This document shows positions 42,201 through 43,545 of a stretch of DNA of 64,000 nt, in pieces. Source of the stretch: VAZQ01 sp035293945 (lineage in GTDB: Bacteria; Pseudomonadota; Alphaproteobacteria; Rhizobiales; Xanthobacteraceae); the NCBI GenBank assembly GCA_035293945.1, contig DATGLV010000010.1:109815-173814 (forward strand), given 5' to 3'. The notes beneath the pieces were generated by a model that was not told where the DNA came from, did no database searches, and saw only the letters and a list, made by a program, of their open reading frames with translations. Within the stretch, counting starts at the first letter, position 1. The number at the start of each line of letters is the position of its first letter. The position numbers and the translations under genes are program-made.

Positions 42201-43545
42201 GCCGCCGCCGGCGCCACCACCTCCAGCACCGCCGCCGCCGGCACCGCCTCCGCCGCCGCCACCTGGCGCGCCGACGGTCGTCGCGAACAACCTGGGCGTC
42301 GTGAACAGCCAGGTCGTTGCGCTAACGAGCCTGTTCTCGGTCGCCGGCACGGCGACGAGCTATCAACTTTATTTCGGCGGGCCGGCGCTGGGCACGATCC
42401 TGCTCAACGGCAGCCCGGTCACGCAAAACCAGACCGTCACGCTCAAGAGCTTGAACGGCCTCATCTACGTTGGCGGGGCGACCCAAGGCGTCGACAAGAT
42501 CACGTTGACGGCTTTCAACGGCACGAGCTCCAGCGGCGCGGTCGAGGCTGATGTCACTGATCTCGCCAATTCTCCGACTGTGATCGGGGCGGGCCAGACT
42601 ATGGAGCTGGCCGGCCCCTATTCGGGTGTCATCACCTTCGCGGGCGCAACCGGCACCCTCAAGCTCGACGCCGCCTCGCAGAGCGCGTACACGATCGGCG
42701 GCCAGCTCGCTACAGGCGACGTGATTGACCTTGCGGACGTCTCGTTCCGCCAAGGCAGCACCAGATTGGACTACACCGGGCATAATTCCCCCGGCATGCT
42801 CTTCGCCGGCAATCGCGGGCAACACGCGACGATCAATCTGTTGGGCAATTATTCGGTCCAGAACTTCACGATCTTCAATGATGGCAACGGCGGGACAAAT
42901 CTGATCGACCCGCCGCTCGCCGCCGCGGTGGCGCCTGCGGCCATTGTCGTGGTGAGCCCGGTCGCCCCGACAGCCGCACCTATCGCGTCGAACCAAGCCG
43001 CCGAGAATGCGACCGTCGCGTCAATCGTTTCGGCCGCAATCGAACGCCCCGCAGCCGGCGCGCCGACCCAAGCTCTCGTGGTGCCGGCTGCGCTGCCGGT
43101 GGGCAATCCGATGATTGTGAGTGCGGACAATGCGAGCGCGCTGTTCGTGCCGGCGTTATCGGGCATTGGGGCGCCGCCGGTCGACGTGGGCGATCAGGAA
43201 GGACTGCCGGCGTTCTATTCCTCGCAAACGGCGCGCGAGATCGTCACGCCCGAAGACCTTATCCTCGCCATTCGCAATGGCGATATCGCGCTGCGGATGG
43301 ACGGGCCGGCCCCGGCTGGCGAACCGCGCGCGCCCTGGCTGTTCGATGAGGAACACGGCACCTTCGATGCACCGCCGACCGAGCAATTGACGATCGTGCT
43401 CGACAATGAGGCCGACGATGGGGTGACACAGGTCGGTGACGGCTTGGCGCCACCGCCGACCGTCGAAGTCCTGCCCGACCAATCCTGGTTGGGGGCGATC
43501 GGCATGGCCTTGCTGGAGCCGGCGCGCAGCTGGTGGCGGCGCTGA
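6253..43545 (+). CDS. Giant LEPR-XLL repetitive surface/secreted protein, 12,430 aa
   Basis: One uninterrupted frame runs 37.3 kb from ATG 6253, with GGAGG six bases upstream. Approximate order by residue: basic leader (1-45); LEPR-XLL motif (from 54); irregular beta-solenoid repeats with inserted Trp/Tyr modules (about 60-4360); acidic linkers (4097-4205 and 4360-4460); very regular solenoid (4460-6210); more beta repeats with helical inserts (7160-7230 and 8057-8180); beta-sandwich-like domains (9600-10240); Gly/Asp/Asn repeats resembling RTX (10370-11840); Pro-rich stalk (11899-12004); a beta module and a tail ending in SWWRR. I noticed no cysteine, as is usual for exported RTX-like proteins. 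LEPR-XLL is a recognised N-terminal motif of very large repetitive proteins. No Sec signal is seen and no secretion genes lie in the window. An adhesin, matrix or S-layer-like role is inferred. Confidence 0.9.
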   Translation: MAFPFQSIGLQGPPSGPHPRKSRASRRRTRWFWPVTRSRAPARPVHERLVFDPLEPRLLLNADVLSVNLAHDTGPVAPDHSIIVQMVQQTEQVNAQAVSVQRVQVVDQSNNQVLAFGDLNEISGISIVGGSGTTTLTVDASSFNGASLLPPAISFTGGSGHDNIIFDNTSATAWSLTGADAGTVSGSGVTASFQNVANLTGAANNDDTLTVEKGGTLSGVYDGGAGGGNSVVFDNGPHQAAAFAAGPQFSTVTLDGQAYQLADAGPINLGDPSSFSLSTEAGGATTTALMQSAGSNGFEFSSLSGPAYDVTVKPDAGPFEVNVGVGNSLKVDTIDVDTNFSGTKLTIDGGGKSVEFAGIVTDSSGISVSAQSITLDSGAGVAGLIGGAGGVTLDASASGGQVISNATGPEPISALGIDTGITEGSGATISGNTIALSAQSSTTATITTDGVSQALDSATIATENSATITLNGTVDATGALSILTGVTLTDGVTATDGNNLTSISVTANDTSEVTLGAAAHVSGGSVDIGATTTVNTTINASNLAYGYIQSGSKVIPDSWTGALVGLSTNITNTTEVTVPATAQISAGTGTVSGTSDSLVIGATDVTNVTSDYTPAQTVYVPRINGVLIFSTVDSSVAVVRTTDVLIGDTVATDTVSEPSSSPPYTIDDASGDAAITASSGGSIANDEVSDPSQGSAVGSTENTSGTSSSSPGDTTLVELRGVSVDAQGLDAAAISATDYLATSHYATNTVYGGTEALIDHSNITAGTDGLSLTTQDNSTLTAIAQSFDINSQHLTGIDPLTITITATTAVNALDKNVSAEITNSTVASHGEVTVQAVDNETIVSLADTEAVVITTTPLDKGYFEFGGTFAANSILGQVIASVQSSTITTYTADSGGSTVGDVQVLAGNTSTIDAEAQAGSTATGGSLASGVAGAVAINTVGWTGTSTLSAIGSSQSLTALSAAINGLLGTSFWTSETPANVTASITGSTVDAAGALTVMAIAQGVINATVSNVSNVTGNAIGGTKTGAVGGIIATNKLSGSAQAYVDNSATPSATVSAVGATTIQATNNDTIASNSTIITSADATTDGAAKLAAKALAKILNLANVAKYTSGSGTVQLNFGDLVQFTATYDTARSLFAPIQLVRDVTIHAGDTVHVSKGYNPELGVFDQTYVYTGPTKTIDLESTNYLDTANWTLGVGSNGGVYKFMGASGTYVNLGTGTPLTAAPGSGGVPVPMSAPGYSNLNYWYEEPYSQLLPTGYNIKGATGIGIGGIVVTNDVHGGATAYVQSTDLSGDGAVSVAASDSASITANINATATAAGGSVFGGANSGTVLAVNATIATNQVIGSATAYVSDSTVTTTDTASDQTNQISPDISVTATNWSTIDATTQSSITAGGSGTGKAVGFTMAFNAIGDAFNNLLSNAIDALLAQNVLGTVSPAVTTAYIQDSSISSGGALTVSASSTEQITSTIGNDTISDASAFASASGTTAAGMISSNVIQAGVSAYINNDNDGKLVTSAGALSVTATDSSSDTASSEETSTNTPSNDAAAGLINGYANLALDSYQYTDQSGTQNLSFGDKVWVGDQPTSGDIIGQGAAGTTVNPGDLVAAADGTLYKYIGSSPITVDFSAHATQTPNFSDAKSWTADPNGTVYQYMGQSGSVDLATGNIGADTTGYSNLQYWKPLSQNNIIQGAEVDIALAAVGELADIKDITGNAKSYYILFDFNQVQSSTSAYVENVTTNSASLVIAATDAASISASDSSVVNASTTGGNNGNGEGYGGVIATNQVDGNASAYIEDAGVTTTTGDVSVTADNTGSISALETTSLTAAGNTKSLLAAFNVVGWSNDNFAYLAVDALLGDSSLLGTRTPDLTQAYIDDSTVTAAGSVDVTATDSATITVDAGDSSNSSKGNALLLDFEDTEPRSGNDALLATNMIAAQTNAFIQNAVGGTTTVTATAGSIKVKANDASTDNATSVLNVTAVHANNESDIVSVLDQLYTTSYAYTSASGLQYLTQGDQVLDDSTGTPQIYTYEGPSSDPSNPATAINLGVYNASTNPTGQRYATDAANWKALPQGAPTVAGLTSAFAKFNLTASNSKGLAGVFVMNEVQAQATATVTGASLTADGTGAGIDVTASEAAAIAAFVENNITSSGGGQGVVSSTAGGSLSGSGSIVTNLVDASATAYIDRSQTPGATYVTTPGSNKVAPITSVVNLVSGDTVTLGNGTDGAPAYGTLTGDDVVGSGAANTTVNPGDVVQDGSAYYRYIGAGPISVDFSSGAATTPDFAGDATNWAKVGGTPGTTYQYIGPSGPIDIHNTDYTNTTLWKPTYFTTPGTGVTNAVALVNGDLVRLAPLYDVVKQGDIFGSGVANTTVSQGDVIEAGSAFYRYLGASPTTLNFSAAASSFASILNAAPANWAKIGGTPGAVYKYLGSAPSTDLNNTDYTNTSLWQLLPTPYSTTPGPNPVGTNVVKLVSGNTVKLGNDPDGSPYGTVTTGDVFGSGSANTLVSAGDVIQAGANIYRYVGTSPTNIDFSKPASSFTAILNAAPGNWAQLGGTAGDVYQYIGPEANVDLYNTDYANTALWALVTPVYTNPTLSAGSGGISVSADNAAQLDAQALVASTTSGGGEQQAVGVVLAFNSLGYNPENFLFNSIDALLGSDYLSNPDPSNATAYIHDAFITDSGDLDVQAQSDEQINATNSNAAIAAASALFDATGLGFGGNLASNKVDGNASAYIDESDLDGGLYSLTIGGSLSVQSSDTAGIFSNVKLVSSSTVTNDGGAGLLQTEIDAATPATYTTTPGLGDSAISTIRGLAFGDTVRLGNGSDGAASYDAVTTGTAADGTSLPDIIGSGAANTTVNQGDVVQNSDGTLYRYLGNSPTTVDFSAQATQTPDFADTNTWAKIGGINGDVYQYMGPGTKASPDQVDLFNTDYTNLNLWKQVLTTQLIPQGLNVTDSSSTAGGLIFVLNDVRSATNAYVKQVNVTTAGTIAINALDQATITANNDSTVTNSGGSALGAGDRLSFNGVAATNLVQSSANAYAQSSSLTSNSVLHVLGTGTGSTTINPGDVVEEAASSAPVDFVTAPASGDTNVKELVAGETVQLDANYGAVTDTVGSAGPKTLVNTGDVVQNGTTFYRYIGSAAQTFDLTGNTTDTNAADPSPDFTDTTNWAKIGGTAGVTYEYVGPGSASAPAAIDLNNTDYTDATNWQVVQPALYRYIGAAAKTVNLAPNATLPNFSDATQWTQVGAATISIYATNTSTITATNMANTASGGKGGGGVLAVNTVGWQSENILFNALDALLGSPDIDEAFGTSPLADVNAYASSSTLDAVHGSISVEGLEQAKISATTGNASTSLASGLANENSSSYGLLLATNMVNAQADAYVDSASTTTAGGGSLSVVAKDDAEIHSTDNQQIASTSVSTPQGLLLSYLGTIIGDYQFTTSSGTQTVAPGDLVYVSNVTPTHTVSDGTVTLTTGDTVLASNGAIYRFDALSITGQSTSESVNLATTNFATSPLFDLNVYEYAVTPTYRASQGTETLNSGDTILASDGVIYRYTGTSGASVDLATTDFATATGYTAINTLDLATQTYTDTSTWTPLTYSSVANSIPTFNLTASNATAAGAIFVLNDVRSNVAATVTGGTLSAAGNLAIDAENNAIIDATNTSTVTASGASPFAPSGQANGYNVTIASNYVLSSTIASANFSGLSTTANGNVDITALGNASIDAEMDASTMANTSTVGIVLAFNTIGINEPVGGFFESTVDALFGIDLAGENPDTVEAYAADTTINAAGGVNVTADDTANITADVSNAALAVPSTSSIASGPGISVGGTIALNHVATDVLAYVDQIGSGHTITAGKGDIDIASSDSATIAATVVTPVVKIGVSFASGASSAIGVSIVRNIIDSNVAAYDGGRVIGGTTSNPVYDTGLPLTASNGNVNITARDTSSIAATSASAAIALSVAPSGAGGFAGGGAVAINTILGSVVANAQDVAIVATAATNPGNVTVSATDNRLITATVAALSAEAALGTAVAIGASVALNLIGWNGTVADETQDSHDPIIVKANVTGGSINAGGAVSITSSSTSTIVAETAAVAVAIGITLTGGSNSGEEGTGGQEATQGDEGTVAEGEGGSPTSAAEEGEGKTSDGAGGETTTAEGEANGGTVDEGADNAGGAETNEAEAGGAAAGESENTATEEGSGSGEKAAQKGSATSILTGLGQGGGILFGLGGVISSSQSGGAESPTYTTNSTTSVNDSQTLKTGDTVQLDSGYDTPTYSVGSGTTPTNSTVNPGDVVDDSGTLYRYIGTNALTGVDFETGATPPNFSDTTNWAQIGGTTGHTYEYIGPSNTTLDLNNQDYTQASNWTDITGGSSSGGSGTSSSSVPLGAVTATLGAGLGFLTGGSSSTKPEQTSTEEGDGKDASNASDPSGENNPDEPATPDQATQSSSSESGGEGAGSGGASGGSSGYGVSAAGVYTENKIATTVTATVSSTTSITTGSGGSNGLSVTASDTAQITSFDGAAAVSADFSDGKANSVTIGISIARNTIQDTVSASVTDAGQINATNAPITIEATQASQISATSLAASLSVSGGAQGSLGVAGGGSLADNLIGTNTTATLSGTTVGTSTHSVGTLSVEATDTSGIDATVAAASASASIGAQGATSVGIGASLAHNRIGDGTDTGGGAVTASISSSTIYSGAINVQATSNQDITALVAAASVGLSGGGESGVAISGAGAFALNEVAVTVSATIDGGSGLLDTPTDNITTTGAVTVAASDTSTIGATVLAGAVTASFAGQSSTGITIGVSFARNSITDPVTAYIQNVPQLDTGGNAISVTADEAGSISALTAAVALNVSAGAQSALSIAGGGALAANFIDATTQAYISASTLGSTGHADGAVTVKATDESGISAGTAALAGSAAFGGTSGISVSIGVALAYNEIGDATGFGAGAVTAYISGSSITSNGLVDVEASSQGTIGAATVGVAGALSGGGTTGVGVAGAGAAVDNTISVGITAYIDGGSTHSIAADGVTVSASDTAQITAFTGAASVAAGFAGTTGVAAAIGLSIAGNVITDPVTAYVTGMASLKASGQSVRVTATENASINAASVAAGVAVSGAGTTGVAISGGGASAENLIGAVTSAYISSSTLTNVGGVTVTATDDSTIEALVGAVTIAGTAGGSAGVGVGIGVVYAHNLIGDGTATGTGEVEAYISGSSITGSGLVDVEANAQETVYAATAAAAVTLSVGGSAGIGISGAGVGDINESRVDITAYISGGSIDSGGVKVAASDNSSINAVAGAAALSGSIGGSAGVAVAVGVTIAENTILDPVWAYISGVTSLTTSTGTGVSVTADENAAISAISVAASASLTGGGAAAVGVAAAGADSENFIEEMTKADIESSALTSIGAGVTVTATDSSNIQALVGAAAVAAAIGGSAGVGAALGVAVAFNEITDGTAGGTGKIDAHVLDTSIDASGLLDVEAIATETINANTAAATAAIAGGGAAGIGVSGAGAADTNVIAADITAYVQGGGTITAGGLTVNASDTSHITAFVGAAALGAGIGGAAGVAVAVGISVALNSIDDSVLADISGVGSLSTGSDAVSVTATEGAIIEATSITASFAVGGGGAAGVAVSGGGAIANNVIGVSTEAYITGSTLTSVGAVTVKATEDGSITAFIASVSASAGVGGAAGVGVSIGVSIAKNTVDAIGGGTGQVYAYILDNSITGSGLTGVEATSSEGISATVAAGSAALTAGGAAGVGVSFGGAFAYNTVAVSTQAYIEGGVENTNKTAMVPTYNITADGGVTVAASDQATITAGVGAATAAVSLAGVAGVSVTIALSIASNTINDDQEAYIADVKTLTAGTGAVSVEATEHATINSVAVAASLAAGLAGIAGVAVSGAATTADNIIEADVNAYIANSSVASAGDMTVEGSDTSTINAITDAASAAFAGGLAGVGVAFGASAAQNSIGNASGTGPGQVEAYILDTAISSTGALTVETITQEMIDAQVGTVVAAVSGGLVGVSVGVGVATATNDISLDIYSNINGDTDGSTQKGISAKSVSVSGDDTSNITAEVDAAAVTAAFGFVGVSVSVGVATATNEISNNMEADITGASDGVSATGGSVAVSAQEGATITAEASAAAVAISAGAVGVSVAGGGADAVNVILDDTNAYFSGSKISATGDVTTSATANGTINANILASSVGAAFGAGAAAGSIGIGIAENYIGYNVLPEGSETQNFTVAGAKGSQPDIQSLTAGDTVMLTGPYLSPQSVGKVYEYIGPALSLDLNNQDYTNTALWRAVNDSGEVEAYSDDTSISAGGAFNETASNTSQINATVAALSAALVAAAVGDSLSGAGAAAVNLISIDTEATVTGSGSNGIHAGSMDLSATDSSTIETNVAAVSLAAAISLGDAASMSLSIAQNTIDNVVQASVDNADVTISGPVTIDATEGAGITALSAAAAVSASIGFAGSAGGAIALNTITTNTSAFVESSTLTVTNDGTVSIDAQDTSSATATTGSAAVAAAIISIAAGGSAATDTITNNVAAYIDASTLAAGGSSVTVEASAQPEASATAYGVSAGTLAVGASTALITVNPTVTATVGGPSITAGSLSILANLNLPSDHNASGNAFAGGSAGGLIGVVASDAETTDTANVTATIESAANLVTVVAVTGALLVAANSNTEQSANASNASVGLVAAGSATSTATANNTTNASVGNSAQITAGTMQVNADGNDNNFAETIAGSGGVVAGDSVQPTTNDNATTTATIGQGATIDVTGGSAHQAFAISAAHTATVNTQVIAAAVGLLSGAGASAANNITSNVTDDIFGSVTAVAILGTAQNTFNKPPLGNNVDNMSGDTGGIASAASGDDITTIDFSSVVDVGAQASLSVVGNAADPGDPGAVSLSAFNSFSGYDQVTFKTGGALAGAGAVGQIETSQDLAEVDVEAGATVTSVGQINLAVDGTANLTTQVNTDTYGAVTVADANSNIDIRPDNEIIIGSAVSGAAATHITAYGDLNLTAGEDANFNMDSYSLSAYTDSYAGSAIPLSSDDAHAFVVQTNAITVNADAALRTGGSANLLTNSVGFATVIAHAKASSWASSVGDSIDSLTGGDPANEFNGTAFEVSHGIVEVDGSILTGIASNIDVVFSYDTSGNIVETAGTTNPNSPLLAFTTGTETVSSALYTTYQTVAAQLGTYLGIQKSLSNAGKDDTTVDQQIAFDQQEIQTIETQLVAQGLGEVQSDGTFLPVGKTVQVIDIAAFTAQAGQINLYGDQIQGTGTLTAPTTLNVNITNTTASSLQIEGITVPQLIGGVYANGVLLAPPKINTVADANAALNTANVAAAKTDNEDPASSTSPAVAGTAAFASITVAQPPAAPAPNAPAIAFVRITDLQPVVPPGTTFPDIPGTNTPETLPSTPADIIIAGDIIAIEAELDVTSLGDIDITAPLIDVHTQNLIARNNITIDEVQFYASGDPATQLLGSQDGIDSLSDPNDGFPDPTTGDPPTNSGATYSTSTPTAGENQVGTYETTVQTTKFLAQTISITAEYVDLNGIITAGQSSETLNINPADIAGQIATIKAEGLSGLIALNLPLSANPNNDFTVYYNTANGGSLQVDNVALAGGIITIKGHVFSTSQAELNAFGYYGNVTINNNTAYNLAVNNVSVAAPGAGLIDITDLNQTNPSNSTYVLETKYQSVQGGSMQVASQWINPSNVKDVLPDGGTQTLNTSSTQFTLEKGLRYNFSVESAAQTTTVNLYYSSSWLGVINLGSGNAPPQQQTITTSQPQILASSLYFYVDTNPADENLAYIFTTHQDVVSDTGFQDSGHWTTSTWYGKKTYYQQYTDVQGTDTISSHSIKADMPVDINFTGGNTSNITINSPLSSVSLLGNLSNLTGATTIIAGGAISQPNPLSTVEGVQVSLTAGGSIGAKGQPLNVVLAGTSGQSLTATTANGAVYISAPQGSLLINSITAGGDQAVSLTANGDLTVAAGGTGVVTGGNVTLNSGGIVGTSLNPIELAIGQASGDQLNLTAKGDVFLEQKSGDLPLFALTTTGDVYITVDDGSIINVNTNIQQDPRTVAQLESGVWSELELTGTQAQAKIQQTLDEYQLYQEQQYQAYWQDRENLVNSETGLPTNINDPKAIVALPASELTYYRGVYAAQAQQQKLTGQAATDYVNSAILTLELSATQQYYNLAAEFGPGGTYAPGTTNIYDASTNSNITNISAANHTATSTNVATSAVTQLTNYDVFDPNVHDPSFTYLLSATEKTNLTGSIHVWTQSELLAGISAGLLQTTTSTQINKEAPDITAQNITITADKGSNPGSGNIGSLVNPVTNFDPNANQIGFKPGTSIDGTPVQLALAAAQASDVNFLGAVPATATVNFGGGADVSTLASAAIAQQVSFGNVTHNGVTTGTITLTNGGSWTALGYSVGGGIYVQGTGSNGNGAAFSPTNHNAYYTIAAITGSTITLKAGQALTGETNVTLDLAPVTINLGGGTMTLANGSAWSTVESSIAQGSWVYIGGSTQNATVNGAYLQVAWVNGSTVAFTNSVKVENYQTVLVAPVVTNLGNTDESTLGSAPAAATVSFGNVANNGTITLASGTWAALGYTVGGGIYVQSSTDPNGNGATFSPGSPHGYYTIAAIDGATLTLKWGQVLTSESNVSVNVAPVNIDLVSGAADVKFVLVSQSHDVPIAPTGAVTATADGFIFLGSQVDLALNNITGGGDVEIKTQGSITNIASTGVTVQGTDIILEAGQGAIGTSGTPVTVDILSGGSLTARALDDIYITAPTSDIPVQGIFSASGGVVLDAIDGSIYDATASDFAKIQANWILLQAGGSIGQGVASDDASTITLDALHVDIISSSFNPDGTGTVGTLRAVAGTNVDIDQTDGDLYVLDVLSKQGDVMLGAAGNIFNAGSLTNPTDVNSTPVGNFLAASVYGNTIVLNAGQTQLGGIGTASAAFNIVSSYSGGTDSGTVTALAGDANIYLDEVSSALSTNSNGDILLMRLSAGADATAFITAAVVGSSILNGRPDNAAIVEAGKADLIANENVGSGSTRTGLTGRIVSTVGNVEAIATKGSIWLWNIGGLVVGGVVPAATSPYAMYAPNGSVNIQTSSPVDVIQDNFSSGNILYQAGTAGASDDNLTVHSGVTLDSTGGNIELDAGNNLTVQAGAAIEAPNGTITIRGAYLQPTATFLDTGVTVDLAGSFMALTMSVTTGGGNDDVEFHPAALTATTTIDTGAGDDIIHVFDMPSLESYATYASDPTGTFPTVSLDGGDGADRYVIDATPDTNYVINVSDSGALDSGLNTLTINGALTAAGQDFLLRPSFVAILDPAAVLDPTVTGFYQRINYDDTITGGLDINGGNVDVSGGNPNNHGDAFYLDGNSAVTTINAGDGNDTFQVGQLYSDSAKGGPIPSGSSQSDLVGGLLTDHLTLTQVNLGAPPGSTGGTTEGWLSDGVDKATVIYGGAGTDTFQVYSNKADLALIGGTGDDTFIVRAFLVGPGTDIKLTPGSQNNKIEYNINAPVDIEGGTGFNTLVLLGTDGPDTFVITKDGIFGAGLNVTYKNIQAITIDGLEGADTFYVLSTPKDVVTTINGGGGGDTIVVGGNVTGTVVSANTQGASSVTDNTVTSADSSYNGMFVPGISVAVGGTNQIISPRPQSVVYANDQSSTTSFTVSAPDDLTAGKVAYVNITPTLPSAEFAALGAAALQVSIDNGKTWTTSATLKFTGGVTPTQTVLLRAAPEPAGDTYTRDETIVVASTLISTDQPALNDIKLPTVKVTVKTSTTGLIVDQGLEPTTIMPDGQTTYDYNLSLSKQPAPNETVTVALTGLPSDVVVQQNGNALPTNGSGQPIVTFNASNWNIPQTITVSSTRALGLAAESIDIVHSLTTSDSNNAETPVFTNNPDAGDVNLTVQATNTPGVLLLQPQGQAVVTSTQTYTYQMVLTAAPAAGDTVTVNILGDGQTVASSTDQLQSNGQPRFNATNQTVTFDSTNWFKPITLTLSVNPNPPQQTGNTQGTDQPTVPFPIQPGTLADIQGPLIINGASGVGQPSLVAAVALPYEFNPAVVEITPQPIGTSSNVETLKVYDDGYGTASVASDPGTLSTVDPLLLAGQNAGGNPAATVSADAINGLDLPNSPNNQVTIGTRSFPAGITFFNLDTVQLFLGPGNDTFTIDTTAPTVDSLNNYTPTMIMVEGGGGSNTIDVTASSDPLVLYGNESASGSEYDSVLGQTGITNPNSAYAFTNFGPDIINASGATGTVVIVGGPDGNTLTGGSGINWIAGGEGANIIDASGALNYIFGSSSFTVDPVTRLMSIDNSLLSMDAGVNGDVQTAGDNIITVTGTGKSVVVGAYGTMNMSNVVDDVATPLTPGTVDPFGVLGTEVITEIASANTALGGDNTITVGNDDIVIGGAGNNQIIVGNVGADILIGANGEIDYTYNTTSKTDILTSVESTDPLHGGNDTIAGPKVNGAYTPAGSGSSIIIGGVGADTINVGGANNKVIGNDGKATFDPTTGLLTSITTQDPTYGGNATINVAGGNNVILGGKGKDQITIGGGSNVVLGDNGYADFTPAGILYFITTTDQTDFGDNTITINGSGGNVIFGGSGANSITVNGTGSNIIFGANGDASFDKTTGNLTKIETIGEVAAAVGSTPSVESDDSGTIHAGDDTIKVGDGNNVIVGGAGADTITTGNGNNIVLGDNGTATFDPATKDLISIYSTFGTDLPSSSNPDLGTSSNDAITLGNGNNVVIGGGGNNTMIVGTTGANVIIGADGEADYTNGVLTKIFSTDATTVGGNSTITGPKVNNVFQPGGSGNNIVIGGSGNDTIILGGSHNTIIGDNGEALFDTTGVLTSVTANDVFKVNNATVVAGGSNSITVTGGSNVIFGGVGNNTIMVQVGITGPSGNVIVGKDGTATFTNGLLTYISTLNPADGGQDTITTGDGNNTIIGGTGNDQITVGNGNSVILGDDGYADFTAAGLLIDIQSTDPIDGGNDVIKAGNGNNVIIGGSGADQITVGNGNNAILGDNGMALFSPAGVLATIESTFGTYGGGNTIIAGNGNDVVIGGDGHNTITTGIGQDAIIGSNGYAQILPSGVASILYTIAPYTTGGGNIIKAEQGTGAGGQALIIGGDGSNNINGGAGNDIIVAGEGKIVGAYNPDGSKLLNSDGSWHRDVVLEQIATLTGSVAIDSAADAAQANLAAALLNADTILLAGEYDSNGNKVINQSSNAWQTEALLLSLQAQPGSTIVGGSGNDIIFGTNGNDNITGGSGNDYIFGDEASNTLPYVTDLPNIVDGYVIANSTATGGPAFVLPTNGQLVTPAVNLLPSALTPAMPQLELGPSTDPGSLRNMAQSGNLVLSNQSSLQVYASVVPDLIHNKNALPGSDTINAGTGNAVVFGNDGVIGALPSTGITPIDNQLEGLSLSMMEMLNGFSALSTGQDALENALGTSTRPFTISAGNNTITGSGTDTIFGAGGEYLVPGVSFPLSASSPTNNPLAFDGYLLDMQQVIGDMSFVTHEAGEQVISAFATATHFNGTISGPLRPATHDLVLDNETINLTGSTGNNLVVGGTGFVIMPGISTPAQSVPSASTSALQQLEASRDAALAAHFAANHPITADNSAAARWLFDQTTGFQIYIGNDVITGGSGNDIIVGGNALILQPVSGTSSPSGATNSVEATMVASVDRLFLGTLSDPTANAESWGAQASLMHGGATDWSLAGGYIFQGAFNSVVIDSDHIQAGSGNDHIYAKLGVILPALNVSGTGPVGAFNAYPASELGGPPEANYNYIYGFGPFGSLQPWQTPTSVSRFMVDAATVIGGAGNDVIFGEIGNDTITGGAGNDQISGGFGYNTLSGGGGTNYIAFNRARDTHVSKGGFDIARPSLDLSPGNPNVSVRWQSLVSMAIANGMLHPVAGPLSWAGTGSIMASPPPPPASPPPPAPPPPAPPPPAPPPPAPPPPAPPPPAPPPPAPPPPAPPPPAPPPPAPPPPAPPPPAPPPPAPPPPVPPPPAPPPPAPPPPAPPPPAPPPPPPPGAPTVVANNLGVVNSQVVALTSLFSVAGTATSYQLYFGGPALGTILLNGSPVTQNQTVTLKSLNGLIYVGGATQGVDKITLTAFNGTSSSGAVEADVTDLANSPTVIGAGQTMELAGPYSGVITFAGATGTLKLDAASQSAYTIGGQLATGDVIDLADVSFRQGSTRLDYTGHNSPGMLFAGNRGQHATINLLGNYSVQNFTIFNDGNGGTNLIDPPLAAAVAPAAIVVVSPVAPTAAPIASNQAAENATVASIVSAAIERPAAGAPTQALVVPAALPVGNPMIVSADNASALFVPALSGIGAPPVDVGDQEGLPAFYSSQTAREIVTPEDLILAIRNGDIALRMDGPAPAGEPRAPWLFDEEHGTFDAPPTEQLTIVLDNEADDGVTQVGDGLAPPPTVEVLPDQSWLGAIGMALLEPARSWWRR
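6412..6438 (+). other. LEPR-XLL motif of the giant protein
   Basis: Residues 54-62 read LEPRLLLNA after a strongly basic segment (RKSRASRRRTRW and following). This motif is known from the N-termini of very large repetitive proteins and is thought to be a sorting signal. Its position about 50 residues from the start supports ATG 6253 as the true start. Confidence 0.85.
9577..17040 (+). repeat. Trp/Tyr-rich modules inserted in the solenoid (first nine)
   Basis: A module with the pattern L..GD.V, then (L/Y)YRYIG....(V/I)DFS, then NWA.(I/V)GGT.G..Y.Y(I/M)G, then (V/I)DL.N.DYTN..LW recurs at about 9577, 10930, 12243, 12830, 13237, 13603, 14617, 15470 and 16540. Copies at 12830-14020 are in tandem and most alike. 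Two more lie at 18955-19340 and 24900-25120. The GD.V..G..Y....W layout recalls small carbohydrate-binding modules (CBM5/12-like), but this is only a visual likeness. Alternating with them, a block ending in (L/F)NA(L/I)DALLG recurs at about 10470, 11760, 14150, 16080 and 17460. Confidence 0.75.
18541..18867 (+). other. Acidic low-complexity linker in the giant protein
   Basis: About 109 residues consist almost only of Glu, Gly, Ala, Thr, Asp and Ser (for example GEEGTGGQEATQGDEGTVAE). A Trp/Tyr module (18955-19340) and a second Ser/Gly/Glu/Asp-rich linker (about 19330-19630) follow. Together they separate the irregular first solenoid from the regular second one, so they look like flexible hinges. 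Confidence 0.75.
19630..24890 (+). repeat. Highly regular solenoid: four-unit super-repeat of about 255 residues
   Basis: A unit of about 63 residues, ending in (T/E)AY(I/V).(G/S), repeats with codons for AYI at about 20869, 21081, 21262, 21452, 21641, 21845, 22028, 22208 and onwards to about 24160. Every fourth unit is most alike: 21081 to 21845 is 764 bases and 21262 to 22028 is 766. Each unit runs V.V.A.(D/E)...I.A....A......GG..GV.V..G.A...N.I, typical of a right-handed beta-solenoid with Asn ladders. DNA identity between units is moderate, so this is an old, diverged array. Confidence 0.75.
30420..31110 (+). other. Helical, Gln/Tyr-rich insert in the giant protein
   Basis: About 120 residues from 30420 are helix-prone and rich in Gln, Tyr and Glu (QAQAKIQQTLDEYQLYQEQQ and following), interrupting beta repeats. 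A segment with LLSATEKTNL and WTQSELLAGISAGLLQTTTS follows. I recall similar inserts in other giant haemagglutinin-like proteins. A shorter helical insert is encoded at about 27740-27940. These may be docking or dimerisation points. Confidence 0.5.
31380..32210 (+). repeat. Triplicated beta domain in the giant protein
   Basis: The segment VSFGNV..NG..TGTITL, ALGY.VGGGIYVQ, YYTIAAI.G...TLK.GQ and APV.I(N/D)L occurs at about 31390-31665 and again at 31936-32205. A degenerate middle copy (MTLANGSAWSTVESSIAQGS onwards) lies between them. This is a local internal duplication. Confidence 0.7.
37380..39580 (+). repeat. About eleven Gly/Asn/Asp units resembling an RTX roll
   Basis: Units of about 57-77 residues end in (V/I)(I/L)G.(N/D)G.A.(F/Y). 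The codons for this mark lie near 37471, 37687, 37864, 38043, 38275, 38488, 38692, 38905, 39073, 39250 and 39421. Each unit contains GGNN.(V/I)(I/V)GG.G.(D/N).I..G.G-type nonapeptides, which in RTX proteins bind calcium and fold outside the cell. More canonical GGSGND and GGAGND repeats follow at about 39925-40010 and 41620-41740. Confidence 0.75.
41947..42264 (+). repeat. Proline-rich stalk encoded by a 30-bp tandem repeat
   Basis: The protein reads PPPPA over and over for about 106 residues. At DNA level, eight 30-bp units start exactly at 42001, 42031, 42061, 42091, 42121, 42151, 42181 and 42211. The 60-bp pairs 42001-42060 and 42061-42120 differ at one base. The array separates the RTX-like region from the C-terminal module. 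Confidence 0.9.
42556..42915 (+). other. C-terminal beta module of the giant protein
   Basis: The segment reads TVIGAGQTMEL, then YSGVITFAGATGTLKLD, GDVIDLADVSF, INLLGNY and DGNGGTNLIDPP. I recognise this as a module common near the C-termini of exported repeat proteins in Bradyrhizobium-like bacteria. About 210 residues of low-complexity and acidic tail follow, ending in SWWRR. Confidence 0.6.
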